NCBI GenBank assembly: GCA_019321725.1
Contig: CM033114.1
Span: 16,410,278-16,474,277 of the forward strand
DNA from: Paulownia fortunei
Lineage: Eukaryota > Streptophyta > Magnoliopsida > Lamiales > Paulowniaceae
Reading direction: 5' to 3'
DNA length: 64,000 nucleotides
Shown here in pieces: positions 35,608 to 46,083 of the stretch (its first letter is position 1; each line of letters starts with the position of its first letter). Below the pieces are notes generated by a model. That model was given only the letters and a program-made list of their open reading frames with translations, searched no databases and was not told the origin of the DNA. The position numbers and the translations under genes were made by a program.

Positions 35608-37290
35608 TATGCTGTTTCAAACTGTGGACACGATCAGGTTAGAGATTTATTTATCACTGGGACATCATCACACAAAATCATGTTTTTGGAATATATTCCA
35701 TTTTGAGAGAGTTGAAAAAGCACTATCTGGTTGCTCATTTGCATTTCTTCAGACAAAGACTCCTTTTTTTCTAGAATGCTTTTTGTAAAAACGCATTTTT
35801 TTTGTGTTTTCTTAGAAATTCTCCAAATGTCTTCCTCCTTATCTAATAAAATGATTATATATATTTTTGTATGTATATTTTAAATATATATATAAATATA
35901 TGTATACACACATACATATTATTTTTATAGTGTTAGAAAACATACCTATAAGTTGTCACAACATTTTTTAAGCTATTTGGCAGCTAGTATGAGTCTGCTT
36001 TGTTGGCTGATTCTTTTATCTTCAAGTTTTCAGAGATGCAGAGGGTGGAAGGAAAGCCTTTAAATTGGTAAATCGTTCAAGGAGCATTGACGAGCGATGT
36101 TTATTAAAGCATTAATGGTTAAAGTTCAAACTCTGTATTTTAACTTGTTAAAGCTTCTTCATCAAATTTAAATCTCAGTTATGTTGTGTGTCTTTCTCAT
36201 GTAGTTTTGTAAATTAATTGGATGTGAATTACTATTTCTGTAATCTTTCAAGAGCAACTTGATCTTCCTTGGGTGGTTGCTCTTCCAAACTGAAGTTGGA
36301 TGAACTCATGCCTTAGTGAAAATGATCAAACTAAATTTAAAATGCAAGTTTGAGGTAGGGCAATACATTTTTCATAAATCACAAAACACAATCAATGTTT
36401 AATTTTTTTCTCATCACAAAAAATACGGACATTGATAAACTTAACCAGGCTGAATTCCAGTTACTTTGTATACGGATTGAAGGAAATAATACTAACATGT
36501 TGTTTGAACGAGACATTGTAGTCCATGCACATTCAGGCAACAAAAACACTTTTCACAAAAAGTCCAATATTTGTTTCTTGTTCAGTTTGGTCATTACTCA
36601 AGTTTACACACCACTTATTGGACTTGAACTTGCCTTCGAAAGTTGCTATCTGGTGTTGGCCTACACAAAACTCATTAAACCTAGGCAACGAAAACCCCAA
36701 TAGTGGCGTGTTCTTTTTCAGTTGCTTTAATATCTTTGAAAATGTTTGTACTATTTCTATCTCTTCAATCTTTTGGGAATTTTAGGAAATTAATTGTAAT
36801 GAAGAGTTGGGCATATCTTATGGAATGTATACTGTGTTGGTTATGTATTTGTGGGATTATATAGGCTTGACTCGTATGCATTTGAGCTTATAGAGTTTTT
36901 AAATATTGACTATCATGAGCTAAATGAAATTATGCATGATTTCAAACGTGTCGTTGGAGAGAAATTTTGTCTGATTTTATATTTCTCATTTGACGGTGGA
37001 AACAATATATATATATATATATATATGTCCATACATAAATACATAAAAGAAAAAAAGAAAAATTCTTATAAGAAATACACCAATATCTCCTAAACAAATA
37101 TCCATATTGGTCAACTAAAAAGATTACAATCACAAATAGGAGTAATTCTAGGAACACAATGTAAACACCTCATGGAGTTCTTTTTTTATTGTCGTCTTTG
37201 ACTTTCTGCTAGGAATGTGGCCAAGGTTGAGTTGTCGATTGATTAAAATAAAAACTTTGCCCCACTTCTGTGTTCTTCTTCCTTTATCCC
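35608..37290 (+). other. 3' flank of the second NLR
   Basis: Contains AT microsatellites (35860-35905; 37006-37026), sequence shared with 6330-6520, a recurrent small frame at 36851-37093, and 36725-37290 matching 31560-32340. Reading frames at 36395-36785 show no domain. The right arm has two insertions in the equivalent stretch. Confidence 0.6.
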
Positions 37291-39535
37291 TGCTTGTTTA
37301 TGTAATGACAATGTATTAGATTTGAGTTGGTTTTTTTTAACTTAAAATTCGATCCATCAATTTTTTTTTAAATATTTATACTCAGATTTGTTTCAAATTT
37401 AGATTCAGTGGTAAACTCATTAGGCTCCCCTTTATAATTTAAAAGATATGGAGATTATATTTTTTAAAAATAATATTATTAATTTTTTTTGAAAGATTTA
37501 TTTTTCTAAAGAAATATTATATAAATATATATAATAATTTAAAAAATATAAAAAAAATAAATGGATCGGATCTAGATTGAATCGAGTTTGAAAATAAAAA
37601 TTTTAAAATATAACTCAAATCCAAATGGGGCGGATCTGAGTTTGAACTCGTTCATTATTACTTCTACAAACAACATCCAAAAAAGTTTATGACCGAAATT
37701 TGTGTCTTAAATATCTTTCAGGACAATCATTTAATTATTCTGTAATGCCTTCAAAAATATTTGGTCAAATTAGTGAGTAAGATCTTATTTGTATGTATAT
37801 ATAGCCTGTAATATTAGTTTTCATTTAGAAATTTGAGCTGGTTCCTTTTGGTGTGCTGCCTGTATGAGTTCCTGATTCTTGCAAAGTAGAATGGAAAAAA
37901 CAAGAAAATAGTGGTTTTTGAACTTTAGAAGGCTGATATAGCTAATAAAGGATGGTAAAAATTAAATTAATTAGTACACTACGGATTAAGAAACATCAAC
38001 AATTGATATTTAAAATTTTGTATATATTCGGGTAGCTTATAGTCTGATTTTGCCAATGAAGCGCAGCATTAGTGGCAAAGTTGAGACTTTAATAATTTAA
38101 AGTTTTGTGTTCGATTTGATTCCCTCCATATGTCTTGATAATTATCTATTGTAATAGTAGTTAAAAGTTAAATTTTAGTAATTATAAATAGTGTTTGCTA
38201 ATTATTAATTAATTATTGAATAATATTGTAATTAGTTATGTACTTGGTCATATTTCCTTTTTTCACTTTGTGTAGTGACCATAAAAACTGTCAGTTTAAA
38301 TAGATCTATAATTGTAAGTTGTTTGTATTTTTTTTTTCTGAATTTATAACAAAAAAAAAAAAACGGAGTGAGTAGTACTTCTCCAATTTTAAATTCATCC
38401 CTCCTATTTGATTTTTGGGGATTTTTTAAAATAGAACTTTATATTATAATGGAACTTTTCTTTTCAGAAATGCTTAATGACGTTCAATTAATATTTTTTA
38501 GGGTAAAAATAGAAATATATACTGTAAAATTTGTAATTTTTATTTAAAATTTCCTAAGATATATAAAAACGGGACGAAGGAGTACTAATTAAGCCTTGAA
38601 AAATTGGAGTAGACAATTGAATTGTAAATAACGGTACTACACATGCTATATGTTGAGAATAAAAAATTAAATTAGAATGAATCTGATAGTGAATAACGCA
38701 ATATTTTGGGATATCAAAATATTTGATTGTATCTAAATTAATAAAAGAAATTTCCTTCCTTTTTTTATTTCTTCACAACCACATTATATCTTTATATTGT
38801 TCTTTCTCTTTTCAGTTATTTTTTAAAATTCAAAATTATAAAAGTGTCATCAAGTATGCTGTATTTTTGCTTCCACATGTTTAAGTTGCACAGCACTCAT
38901 AACTACTACCATTTTTTAAATTTTAACTTAAATCAAACTCATAAAATGATTCCATCTCAATTATTATTTTATATATATATATTTGCGACCACATGGAGCA
39001 ATCCAACTTTTAATGCTGTAGTTTTAATTATTAAATTTGAACAATTTAATAAATTATTTTCGCGTTGAAGTTGTGGGAGTGTTGAGAACCAAAATCAAAT
39101 TAAAATAAACTTAATTATGAATAACGCATCATTTTTTGGATAAAAGAATATAAGTGATTTGCTTTCTATTTTATTTTTGGATAACAGGAAACTGTAGTTT
39201 GTAATGTGATAAAGATTCCCTAGCAATAGAACAAAATTTTGCAGCTCCCAATCTTTAATTTAAGTTCCAAAAAAATAGTGTTTATAGAATAAAAACTTGG
39301 GTGTTCATATCAATGTCAAAAACATATTGTCATAATCAATCAATTTTTTCTCTAAATGTCTTTCTCTCCTTTGTCTTTCTAAGCTAGCTTTAGGCCTGTT
39401 GTTATTCTTCCTTCATTTTTTTATTTTTTTTTATTTTTAAAACGAAAATACTGGCTGATTCCTTAATTGCATTTGTAAAATCTTGTAAAATATATATATA
39501 TATATATATATATTTTATTTATGTGTATGATCAGA
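37291..39535 (+). other. Flank block shared with 14691-16750 and the right arm
   Basis: 37291-37860 is AT-rich with no gene seen. From 37862 on it matches 14691 onward and 55204 downward. Just before 39536 is an NLR-type leader (TTGTAAAATCTTGTAAAA) expanded by a (TA) run at 39490-39513. Confidence 0.6.
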
Positions 39536-39620
39536 GATGGCTTATGCTGCTCCTTAATTATATGATCTATATTCTATTTTTCTTCGTGGAAAACAAGAAA
39601 TCAGATCTCTCCCTCAACAC
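39536..39620 (+). pseudogene. NLR 5' relic (start codon and CC beginning)
   Basis: Starts MAYAAP and then stops; after a small shift, YSIFLRGKQEIRSLPQH-like sequence corresponds to YPISLHEKQQIRSLHE. About 85 bp in all. The following sequence is the flank block, not NLR. A mirror copy is at 52205-52120, so the damage predates the inverted duplication. Confidence 0.75.
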
Positions 39621-40755
39621 TAGTCCACATGCAATATTGTGAAGTAACACTAGTGCACATGCTGTATTCTCGAACCCATAAAGAATCTGCCTTATACAAT
39701 TGCACTGTAATTAAACAATACTCTTCATTTTCTGACAACAGTCACCTCTTCCAATACAAGGTCAAATACACGTTGTAAGAAAATAGAAGCAATCAAATTG
39801 AAACAGATGGAGTAGCATAGCACTGAGAGTTTATATTAACTCAAAATATTGAATTTTATGCGATATATAATTTAAATTATAATTTTATTTTTTTTTATAA
39901 TTATAAGATTCACAATAATGAACCTCAAGTTAAACAAATAATTAAAAATTCTACTTTAAATAACAATATTTCAGGAGAAATCTTTTGAAATAAATAGAAT
40001 GAGCACTATTTTAGTTTCTAAATATAATCAATGAATTAGGGATATAATTGAGAAGATTAACTTACCATAAAAAATTCACATTATGTTGCTAATTCACATT
40101 TTTTAAATGCCTAAAAACTTTGAAAATCCTGAAAACTCTGTGTCCAAACTCATTTTTATTTTTCCAACATTTTTAAAGTTGAAAGTATTTTCACTAATTT
40201 TTTGTGTAAAAATCAAAATATATTTATATTAATTGTATTCATATGTAGATTATATAGGTTTAGAAATAAAAATATTTCAATCAAATCACAAGCTATTAGT
40301 AGTTTTGCAATAATATATGTAATATGTAGTAAAGTATATAATATGTAGTATAATATATCTACGCAGACTCATGTAGGTAAAAATATTCTGGTAAAAGAAG
40401 TAATCAATGCTCAAGATCTCATCAATTAAAATTTACTTGGCATAAGCATTGTAAAATACTTGGATATAGCTGGATAGAAATACAGATAGATTATAGTCAA
40501 TTTTGTAGGAGTCAACTAGAATTTCAATTTACTTAACAGCTATAAAGAATTATACACACAGTATGTGTGTTTGTGTGTGAATATGCACACGACACCTGCA
40601 GCCTTCTGTATTGCAATTTCTAATGAAAAGTCACAATTGCGGGGTGACTAATAAGGGTAATAGAATATTATTACCTTTATTTTCACAATAATTGGAACCA
40701 CTATGCTAGCTTTTGTCTGTAGTAAGAATGGTTTCATAGTTGATTATGAGAAACT
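39621..40755 (+). other. Spacer, flank block then unique sequence
   Basis: 39621-40168 matches 16800-17310 and, reversed, 52120-51618. From 40169 the similarity stops and AT-rich sequence follows, with a GT-rich run near 40560-40580. No gene seen. Confidence 0.5.
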
Positions 40756-40877
40756 TTGTGTGATGACAATTTATTAATCAATCACAGCTTTCTCTCTCTC
40801 TCTTTCTCTCTCTCACTTTCATCCTTCATTTGTTTTGCAAAATCTTGTAAAAGAGTTTGTTTTTGTGTATATCGGAG
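40640..40877 (+). promoter_or_regulatory. Upstream region of the third NLR, second promoter type
   Basis: Matches 45790-46083 upstream of the fourth NLR (AAAAGTCACAATT, GGAACCACTATG, TTGATTATGAGAAACTT, ATTAATCAATCACAGCT) with a CT-rich microsatellite at about 40790-40817. It lacks the TATAAATA/TGCATCATTATTGCAG block, so these two genes share a separate upstream sequence. Confidence 0.5.
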
Positions 40878-43460
40878 ATGGCTTATGCTGCTCTTGTTTC
40901 ACTTGCACAAACCACTGATCAATATCCCATTTCTCTTCCTGGAAAACAAGAAATTAAATCTATCCATGACCACGCTATTTTCTTGCAAGCTTTTCTTGAA
41001 AATTTTCCAGAGGAAGCCAACAGTTTGGAAGGACGAATCAGGTATGTAGCAAATAAAGCAGAAGATATTATTGAATATTTTACGCTGGAAAAAAATCGGT
41101 TACATTGTGGATTGATCGAGTCGACTGTTGGACCGTCAAAAGTTAAGTTTAAACGCCAGCTGAGAAAAGTAGCAGAGAAAATTAAGTCGATCGCTGGAGA
41201 GGTAAAGGAGATCAACAATAGCTTCAGAATCAAAGACGCACGACTCGGTTATTCTTCTGCTGCTAGGTCATCATCAAGAGTTTCACCCGCCCACAAAGAT
41301 GCCATGGTTGGTTTTGACGACGACTTGATGGTAATAAAGGATCGACTTTGTGGAGAATCATCCCAACTCCAAGTCATCCCAATCGTTGGCACGAGAGGTA
41401 TTGGTAAGACTACTCTTGCTAGAAATGTTTATGATGATCCGCTCATAACGCACCACTTTCATATTCGTGCTTGGGTCACAGTGTCGCAAGATTATAGTAC
41501 ACAAGAAGTTCTTTCGGCCCTCCTAGATTCCATGGAAAGATCCAAGGCGGAAAGATCCAAGGCAGAAAGATCTAAACACAACAATGAATCAATGGCGGAA
41601 TATGTGTACAAAAGCTTAAAGGGTAGGAGGTATCTCATTGTAATGGATGATATGTGGAGTACAAAAGCTTGGGATGATGTAAAGATGATACTTCCTGATG
41701 ACCATAATGGAAGTCGAATCATGTTAACCACAAGACTGTCTGATGTGGGTGCTTATCCCAACTCTTCTAGTCCTCTTCATGTGATGCGTTTGATGAATGA
41801 CCATGAAAGTTGGAATTTGCTCTGCCAGAAGGTTTTTAAACACGAATACTGTCCTCCTGAACTGGAAAAAATTGGAAAGAAGATTGCAAGAAGTTGTGTA
41901 GGACTGCCCCTTGCCATTGTCGTGATTGCAGGAATTCTATCCACGATCAGTAAGACTCTGACTTCATGGAAGAAAATTGAAGAAAATAGAAATTCAGCTG
42001 TTGCTACAAATGATGAGCAGTTTGAAAGGATATTTTCTTTGAGTTACGCCCACTTGCCTCATCATTTGAGGCCGTGTTTCCTATACATGGGAGGCTTTCC
42101 AGAAGATTACCAGATCCATGTCTCAGAACTCATCAAATTATGGGTAGCTGAGGGTTTTGTGAAACCAAATGGGTCTAAAAGCTTTGAAGAGGAGGCAGAA
42201 GAGTATTTGGAGGATCTTGTCGAGAGAAGTCTTGTTTTGGTAGTCATGCGGAAGTCTAATGGCAAAATCAAAAGTTGCAGACTCAATGGTGTGGTGCGGG
42301 AATTTTGCATAAGAAAGGCCCAGGAAGACAAGTTTCTTCTACCTGTAATGGATTACTTACCTAGTATAACCCTACGAAGGTATTTTCTTCCACAAATCCT
42401 TAAAAATCAGCGCCGCATAAGTGTTACTCCGTATGATCTAGATCTCAAGGAAACCATTTATAGGTCACCCATCCGTACCATTATATGCGTCGCGCTTAGA
42501 GGGTATTGGTCAATGGGGTCTGTACAAAATTTTAGTTTGCTAAGGGTATTGCATGTGGTACATAAAAATGACCACTGGGTACGTAATGACAACTGGGTAC
42601 CTGGTCAAGTATTTGAGCTAATTCATTTAAGGTACCTTGCTTCCAACATTCCCTTCCGGAGTATTCCTGCAGCCATATCAAAACTTAAGAATCTTCAGAC
42701 CTTAATCATTTATAGATTTATGGTACCTTTGCCAGTGGAAATTTGGAGGATGCCACAGTTAAGACACCTTATCTTCTTCTCTTTTCATCCTTTACCCAAT
42801 CCAGAAGGTGCAATTGTTGCATTAGCAAACCTGCAAACACTTTCGGCAGTAACAAATCTTATATGTACCGAAAAGATCTTGAAAATGATTCCGAACCTTA
42901 GGAAACTGGGAATCTATTATTTTGGATACAAAGATGATCAAGAGTATCACCTCGACAATCTTGTACATCTGCATCAACTTGAAAAACTGAAACTAAAGAT
43001 ATCTGGCAGTTTTGGTTTTCGGGGAAAGCTTAGTCCTGTTTTTCCTAGGACGCTGAAAAAGCTAACCTTGAGTGGTTGCCGACTCCCTTGGAAAGATATG
43101 ACAATTGTTGGTTCATTGCCTGATCTTGAAGTGCTTAAACTAAGAGATTCCGCTTGCGAAGGTGATGAATGGCAAACAACTGAAGGAGAGTTTCTACAGC
43201 TGAAATTTCTGCTAATTGACGATTCAGATCTCCGGTGCTGGATAACTGAATGTTTCCACTTCCCACTCCTCAAGTTCCTACTGCTTCATCGTTGTCCGCG
43301 TCTAACTGAGATTCCATATGATATTGGAGAAATTCCAACACTTGAACTGATTGAGGTTAGCTACGGGAGCATGTCTCTTATGGAGTCGGCCAAATGGATA
43401 CAAGAGGAACAACAAAGTTATGGAAATGATGCCCTTCAAGTTCGCTTTGTGCATGTCTGA
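40878..43460 (+). CDS. CC-NB-ARC-LRR immune receptor, R1-like (860 aa), variant switch motifs
   Basis: Intact reading frame. Coiled coil about 1-115 (AEDIIEYF 61-68); NB-ARC about 140-480: P-loop GTRGIGKTT (171-179; Met-Gly replaced by Thr-Arg, GKTT kept), kinase-2 YLIVMDDMW (252-260), GSRIMLTTR (278-286), GLPLA (342-346), CFLYMGGFPED (400-410). In the MHD position the usual VHD is LNG (469-471), and HDLVR has become NGVVR. LRR about 520-850. A short tandem repeat gives SKAERSKAERSK (222-233). The first 110 residues are nearly identical to the fourth NLR. The N-terminus lacks the six-residue ILNHHQ-type segment of the others. Loss of MHD can either de-repress or disable an NLR, so this may be an altered or decaying receptor despite its open frame. 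Confidence 0.92.
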   Translation: MAYAALVSLAQTTDQYPISLPGKQEIKSIHDHAIFLQAFLENFPEEANSLEGRIRYVANKAEDIIEYFTLEKNRLHCGLIESTVGPSKVKFKRQLRKVAEKIKSIAGEVKEINNSFRIKDARLGYSSAARSSSRVSPAHKDAMVGFDDDLMVIKDRLCGESSQLQVIPIVGTRGIGKTTLARNVYDDPLITHHFHIRAWVTVSQDYSTQEVLSALLDSMERSKAERSKAERSKHNNESMAEYVYKSLKGRRYLIVMDDMWSTKAWDDVKMILPDDHNGSRIMLTTRLSDVGAYPNSSSPLHVMRLMNDHESWNLLCQKVFKHEYCPPELEKIGKKIARSCVGLPLAIVVIAGILSTISKTLTSWKKIEENRNSAVATNDEQFERIFSLSYAHLPHHLRPCFLYMGGFPEDYQIHVSELIKLWVAEGFVKPNGSKSFEEEAEEYLEDLVERSLVLVVMRKSNGKIKSCRLNGVVREFCIRKAQEDKFLLPVMDYLPSITLRRYFLPQILKNQRRISVTPYDLDLKETIYRSPIRTIICVALRGYWSMGSVQNFSLLRVLHVVHKNDHWVRNDNWVPGQVFELIHLRYLASNIPFRSIPAAISKLKNLQTLIIYRFMVPLPVEIWRMPQLRHLIFFSFHPLPNPEGAIVALANLQTLSAVTNLICTEKILKMIPNLRKLGIYYFGYKDDQEYHLDNLVHLHQLEKLKLKISGSFGFRGKLSPVFPRTLKKLTLSGCRLPWKDMTIVGSLPDLEVLKLRDSACEGDEWQTTEGEFLQLKFLLIDDSDLRCWITECFHFPLLKFLLLHRCPRLTEIPYDIGEIPTLELIEVSYGSMSLMESAKWIQEEQQSYGNDALQVRFVHV

Positions 43461-45789
43461 TATGCTCTTTCAAACTGTGGACATTGTCCGCTGCTGATCG
43501 GGTTAGAGATTTATAAAAGTTGAATAGTTTCAAGTCTTTATTTAGTAACTTCATTTTATAGATCATTTTATAGAAATAAGACAAAAGTATTGTCAAAATC
43601 ACCATTTTAGTTTTAGTTCGATTTGATAGGTTATAGAAATGCACTCTCCCCTACAAAAGTTTAGCATCTTCCCCTATGTGAGGCTGATTGTTTCGATTCT
43701 CGGGTCCATAAATTCTTTTAGTGTCCTGTGACTTAACTCTTGAATCTTAATTTTTTGTGAAGCATTTGTGTTCTTAGTCATCGCGTTCATTTTCAAAGCT
43801 ATTTTGCAGTTGGTAATGAATCTGTTTTGTTGGTTGACTCTGTTTTTTTTTTTTTTTCATCTTTCATAGTTTCTCTTCTTGATGTGAGCTAGCTGATCAA
43901 ATACATAGATGATTCAGATTAAAGAGGCAGAGGGCAGAAGACAGTAATGCTGACAAATTGGATTTTCCTGTTTTTTAACACAATTGTTCCATTCATCATA
44001 ATTACTCATTTTCTATAAGCTTGAAGCATGTGTGTGCTTAAATATACACCTATATACTCTCAACCAACTATTCATGATCCCCGTTACTATAGAGCTCAAG
44101 TTATTTCTTTGTCTGTGGATAAAGGAGAGCAACAGAGGTAATGGGAAATTTAAGATGAAAAATTCAACTAGAAACTAATCCATGAGAAGAATAACCACAA
44201 CTATTAGTTATGTGTTTAAATATACAGAATGTTACTCTCTGTCAAATGCTCTTTTGGCTTAGAATGAGTGTTGCTTTGCCTGCATTCACATACATGAAAA
44301 CTTTCAACTACTCAAGATACCCATCAATGATGTGAGAAAGATTGGTATTGGTCCCTCAATTTGTATGATCAATGTCAACAGAATCTGCCTTCCAAAATCT
44401 TAAACTTTTTCCATCTTAAAACCATAATGAAGGAGATGTTACTTGTCCTTGTTGCTTATCCTGTCAAGAAATATCACCACAAACATCAACTAAAACAATC
44501 ATTCCATAATAACTTAACACAAAAATAACCATAATAATTTTGTTCATGGAGTTTGAACTTAGAAGGATTAACACAATAATTGCATCACTAAAACTGCCTG
44601 TTATTTGTCAGCTAAACAAAACTTGTGAACCATAAGGCTTTTGTAGATGTACAGACAATATTCCACATTGGTTAGAAGTAACTTGTGAACCATGAGGCTT
44701 TTGTTAGATGTGCAAACAATATCCTACGTTGAGTAGAAGTGGGGAGGATCGTAAGTTTATAAGTATAGACAATATCCACGAAGTTTAAGTTAAAAACGGA
44801 CGATAACATACAAATGTAGAGATATGTGGTGTCCGTTTACCTCTACAAATAGTATCAGAGTATTGTTAAGAGTGGAGCACAATTCAAATGAATAAGAAGC
44901 AACAAAAGAAAGCAAACTAAGTATTAAACTCAGACTGTATAAAGTAGTATCAAATCATTTTATTTAAACTCCGACTATATGAAGTAGTCTCAAGTCATTC
45001 CAATTTTCAATATTGGACGAAAAAATTTATATGTACCTATTATTTTTTAATTTAACAATTTACACTCTTTTAAATAACTCATATTAAGTGTCAATTTCTC
45101 ATTTGCTCAGGATTAGATTTGAAAATTCTAATATACTAAATCTATGCACCCACGATTTAAATTATGTTAAATTAAATCATTTTCATATTCGTTCAATGGA
45201 GCCAATTTAAATAATTTGTCAAATTTAGGTTAGAAAATCAATTTCCAACTGCTTGTCTTCTGCAATCATATAAATGTGTATGTATATAGCATGTAAAATT
45301 TAGACTTCATGTAGCAATTGGATCTGTTCTTCTCTCTAATGGGTCCCGGTTCATGTGGATGGTTAATGAATTTGGGCAGAAAACTTTGTTAGCGATGGTC
45401 TGGTTTTGCAAGAAAGATGGACTTGTGCCTGTTTTATGGTCACTTTGATTGGAAACGCAAAACATACAGAACTAATTAAACAATTTTAAACTATATGATA
45501 AATGGAGCACTCATTAAATACATGCTGCATACAATTCTCCAACAGCTAGTTTTTGCCAATTACGTAAGCAATGACATATCCTCCACACTATAAAAATAAG
45601 CCTGCTATATATTATGACGTGAAAGATTCCTTAGTTATTGTGCTATAATATTCATAGTGGTACGTGCTGCTATCAATTAAAATTTAAAAACAAAATGATA
45701 TTTTTAGTACAATAATTTAATTGTTCAGATGTCATAATTGCGCACATTATTTTTCAAAACGTACCTTTATTCTAATGAAAAGTCACAAT
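43461..45789 (+). other. Intergenic DNA between the third and fourth NLRs
   Basis: 43461-43960 is NLR-type 3' flank (AAGCATTTGTGTTCTTAGTC matches 30667-30686). 43961-44600 holds nothing recognised. 44621-44890 contains a tandem duplication and LTR-like text ending in AATAGTATCAGAG. 44900-45000 has a second imperfect duplication (ACTCAGACTGTATAAAGTAG / ACTCCGACTATATGAAGTAG). The rest is AT-rich. Confidence 0.5.
44621..44741. repeat. Tandem duplication of about 60 bp, LTR-like remnant
   Basis: Two copies starting ACTTGTGAACCAT (44621-44680 and 44681-44741), differing at several bases. The CACATTGGTTAGAAGT / TACGTTGAGTAGAAGT text and a nearby AGTATCAGAG resemble a TRIM or LTR end with a primer-binding site, but no second LTR is visible. 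Confidence 0.4.
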
Positions 45790-46083
45790 TCCCCACTCTC
45801 TAGTAAAGGTAATAAAATATTACCTTTATATTCACATAAGCAGACAGCAATTTATTGGGAACCACTATGTTTGCTTTTGTCAATGGTTTCGTAGTTGATT
45901 ATGAGAAACTTGTGCGTGAGGACCAGATATTAATCAATCACAGCTCTCTCTCTCTCACTCTCTCTCTCTCTAAATTAATTCTCTCTGTTCTTTGTCTCTC
46001 TGAGCTAGCCCTCTTCTTAGTCATCCTACATTTGATTAGCAAAATCAATCTCGTAAAAGAGTTTGTTTTTGTGTATAAGAGAG
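45790..46083 (+). promoter_or_regulatory. Upstream region of the fourth NLR, second promoter type
   Basis: Matches the region before the third NLR and carries a CT microsatellite at 45944-45972. An ATG at 45855 opens an 89-codon frame that overlaps the receptor start out of frame; it has no recognisable product and, if transcribed, could lower translation of the main frame. Confidence 0.45.

Larger units (their letters stand above)
30626..40168 (+). repeat. Left arm of a large inverted repeat
   Basis: The reverse complement of 64000-51618 follows this segment closely: 33034-35607 pairs with 61594-59021, 31690 with 62938, 36851 with 56200, 37861 with 55204, 39536 with 52205, and the last window base with 30626. 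The paired coding regions are more than 99% identical by eye. The arm contains one intact NLR, its flanks and an NLR 5' relic. Spacer to the other arm is about 11.4 kb. It lacks a segment of about 440 bp at about 38275 that the right arm and 15120-15670 both have. Confidence 0.92.

Noticed and set aside
36395..36785. Frames of 86-102 codons behind the second NLR
   Set aside because: Not kept intact in the mirror copy and no domain; likely chance.
38844..39068. 74-codon frame in the flank block
   Set aside because: Disrupted in the mirror and the 16-kb copy; AT-rich; no domain.
39490..39513. TA microsatellite as a functional element
   Set aside because: Simple repeat of different length in the mirror copy; no sign of a role.
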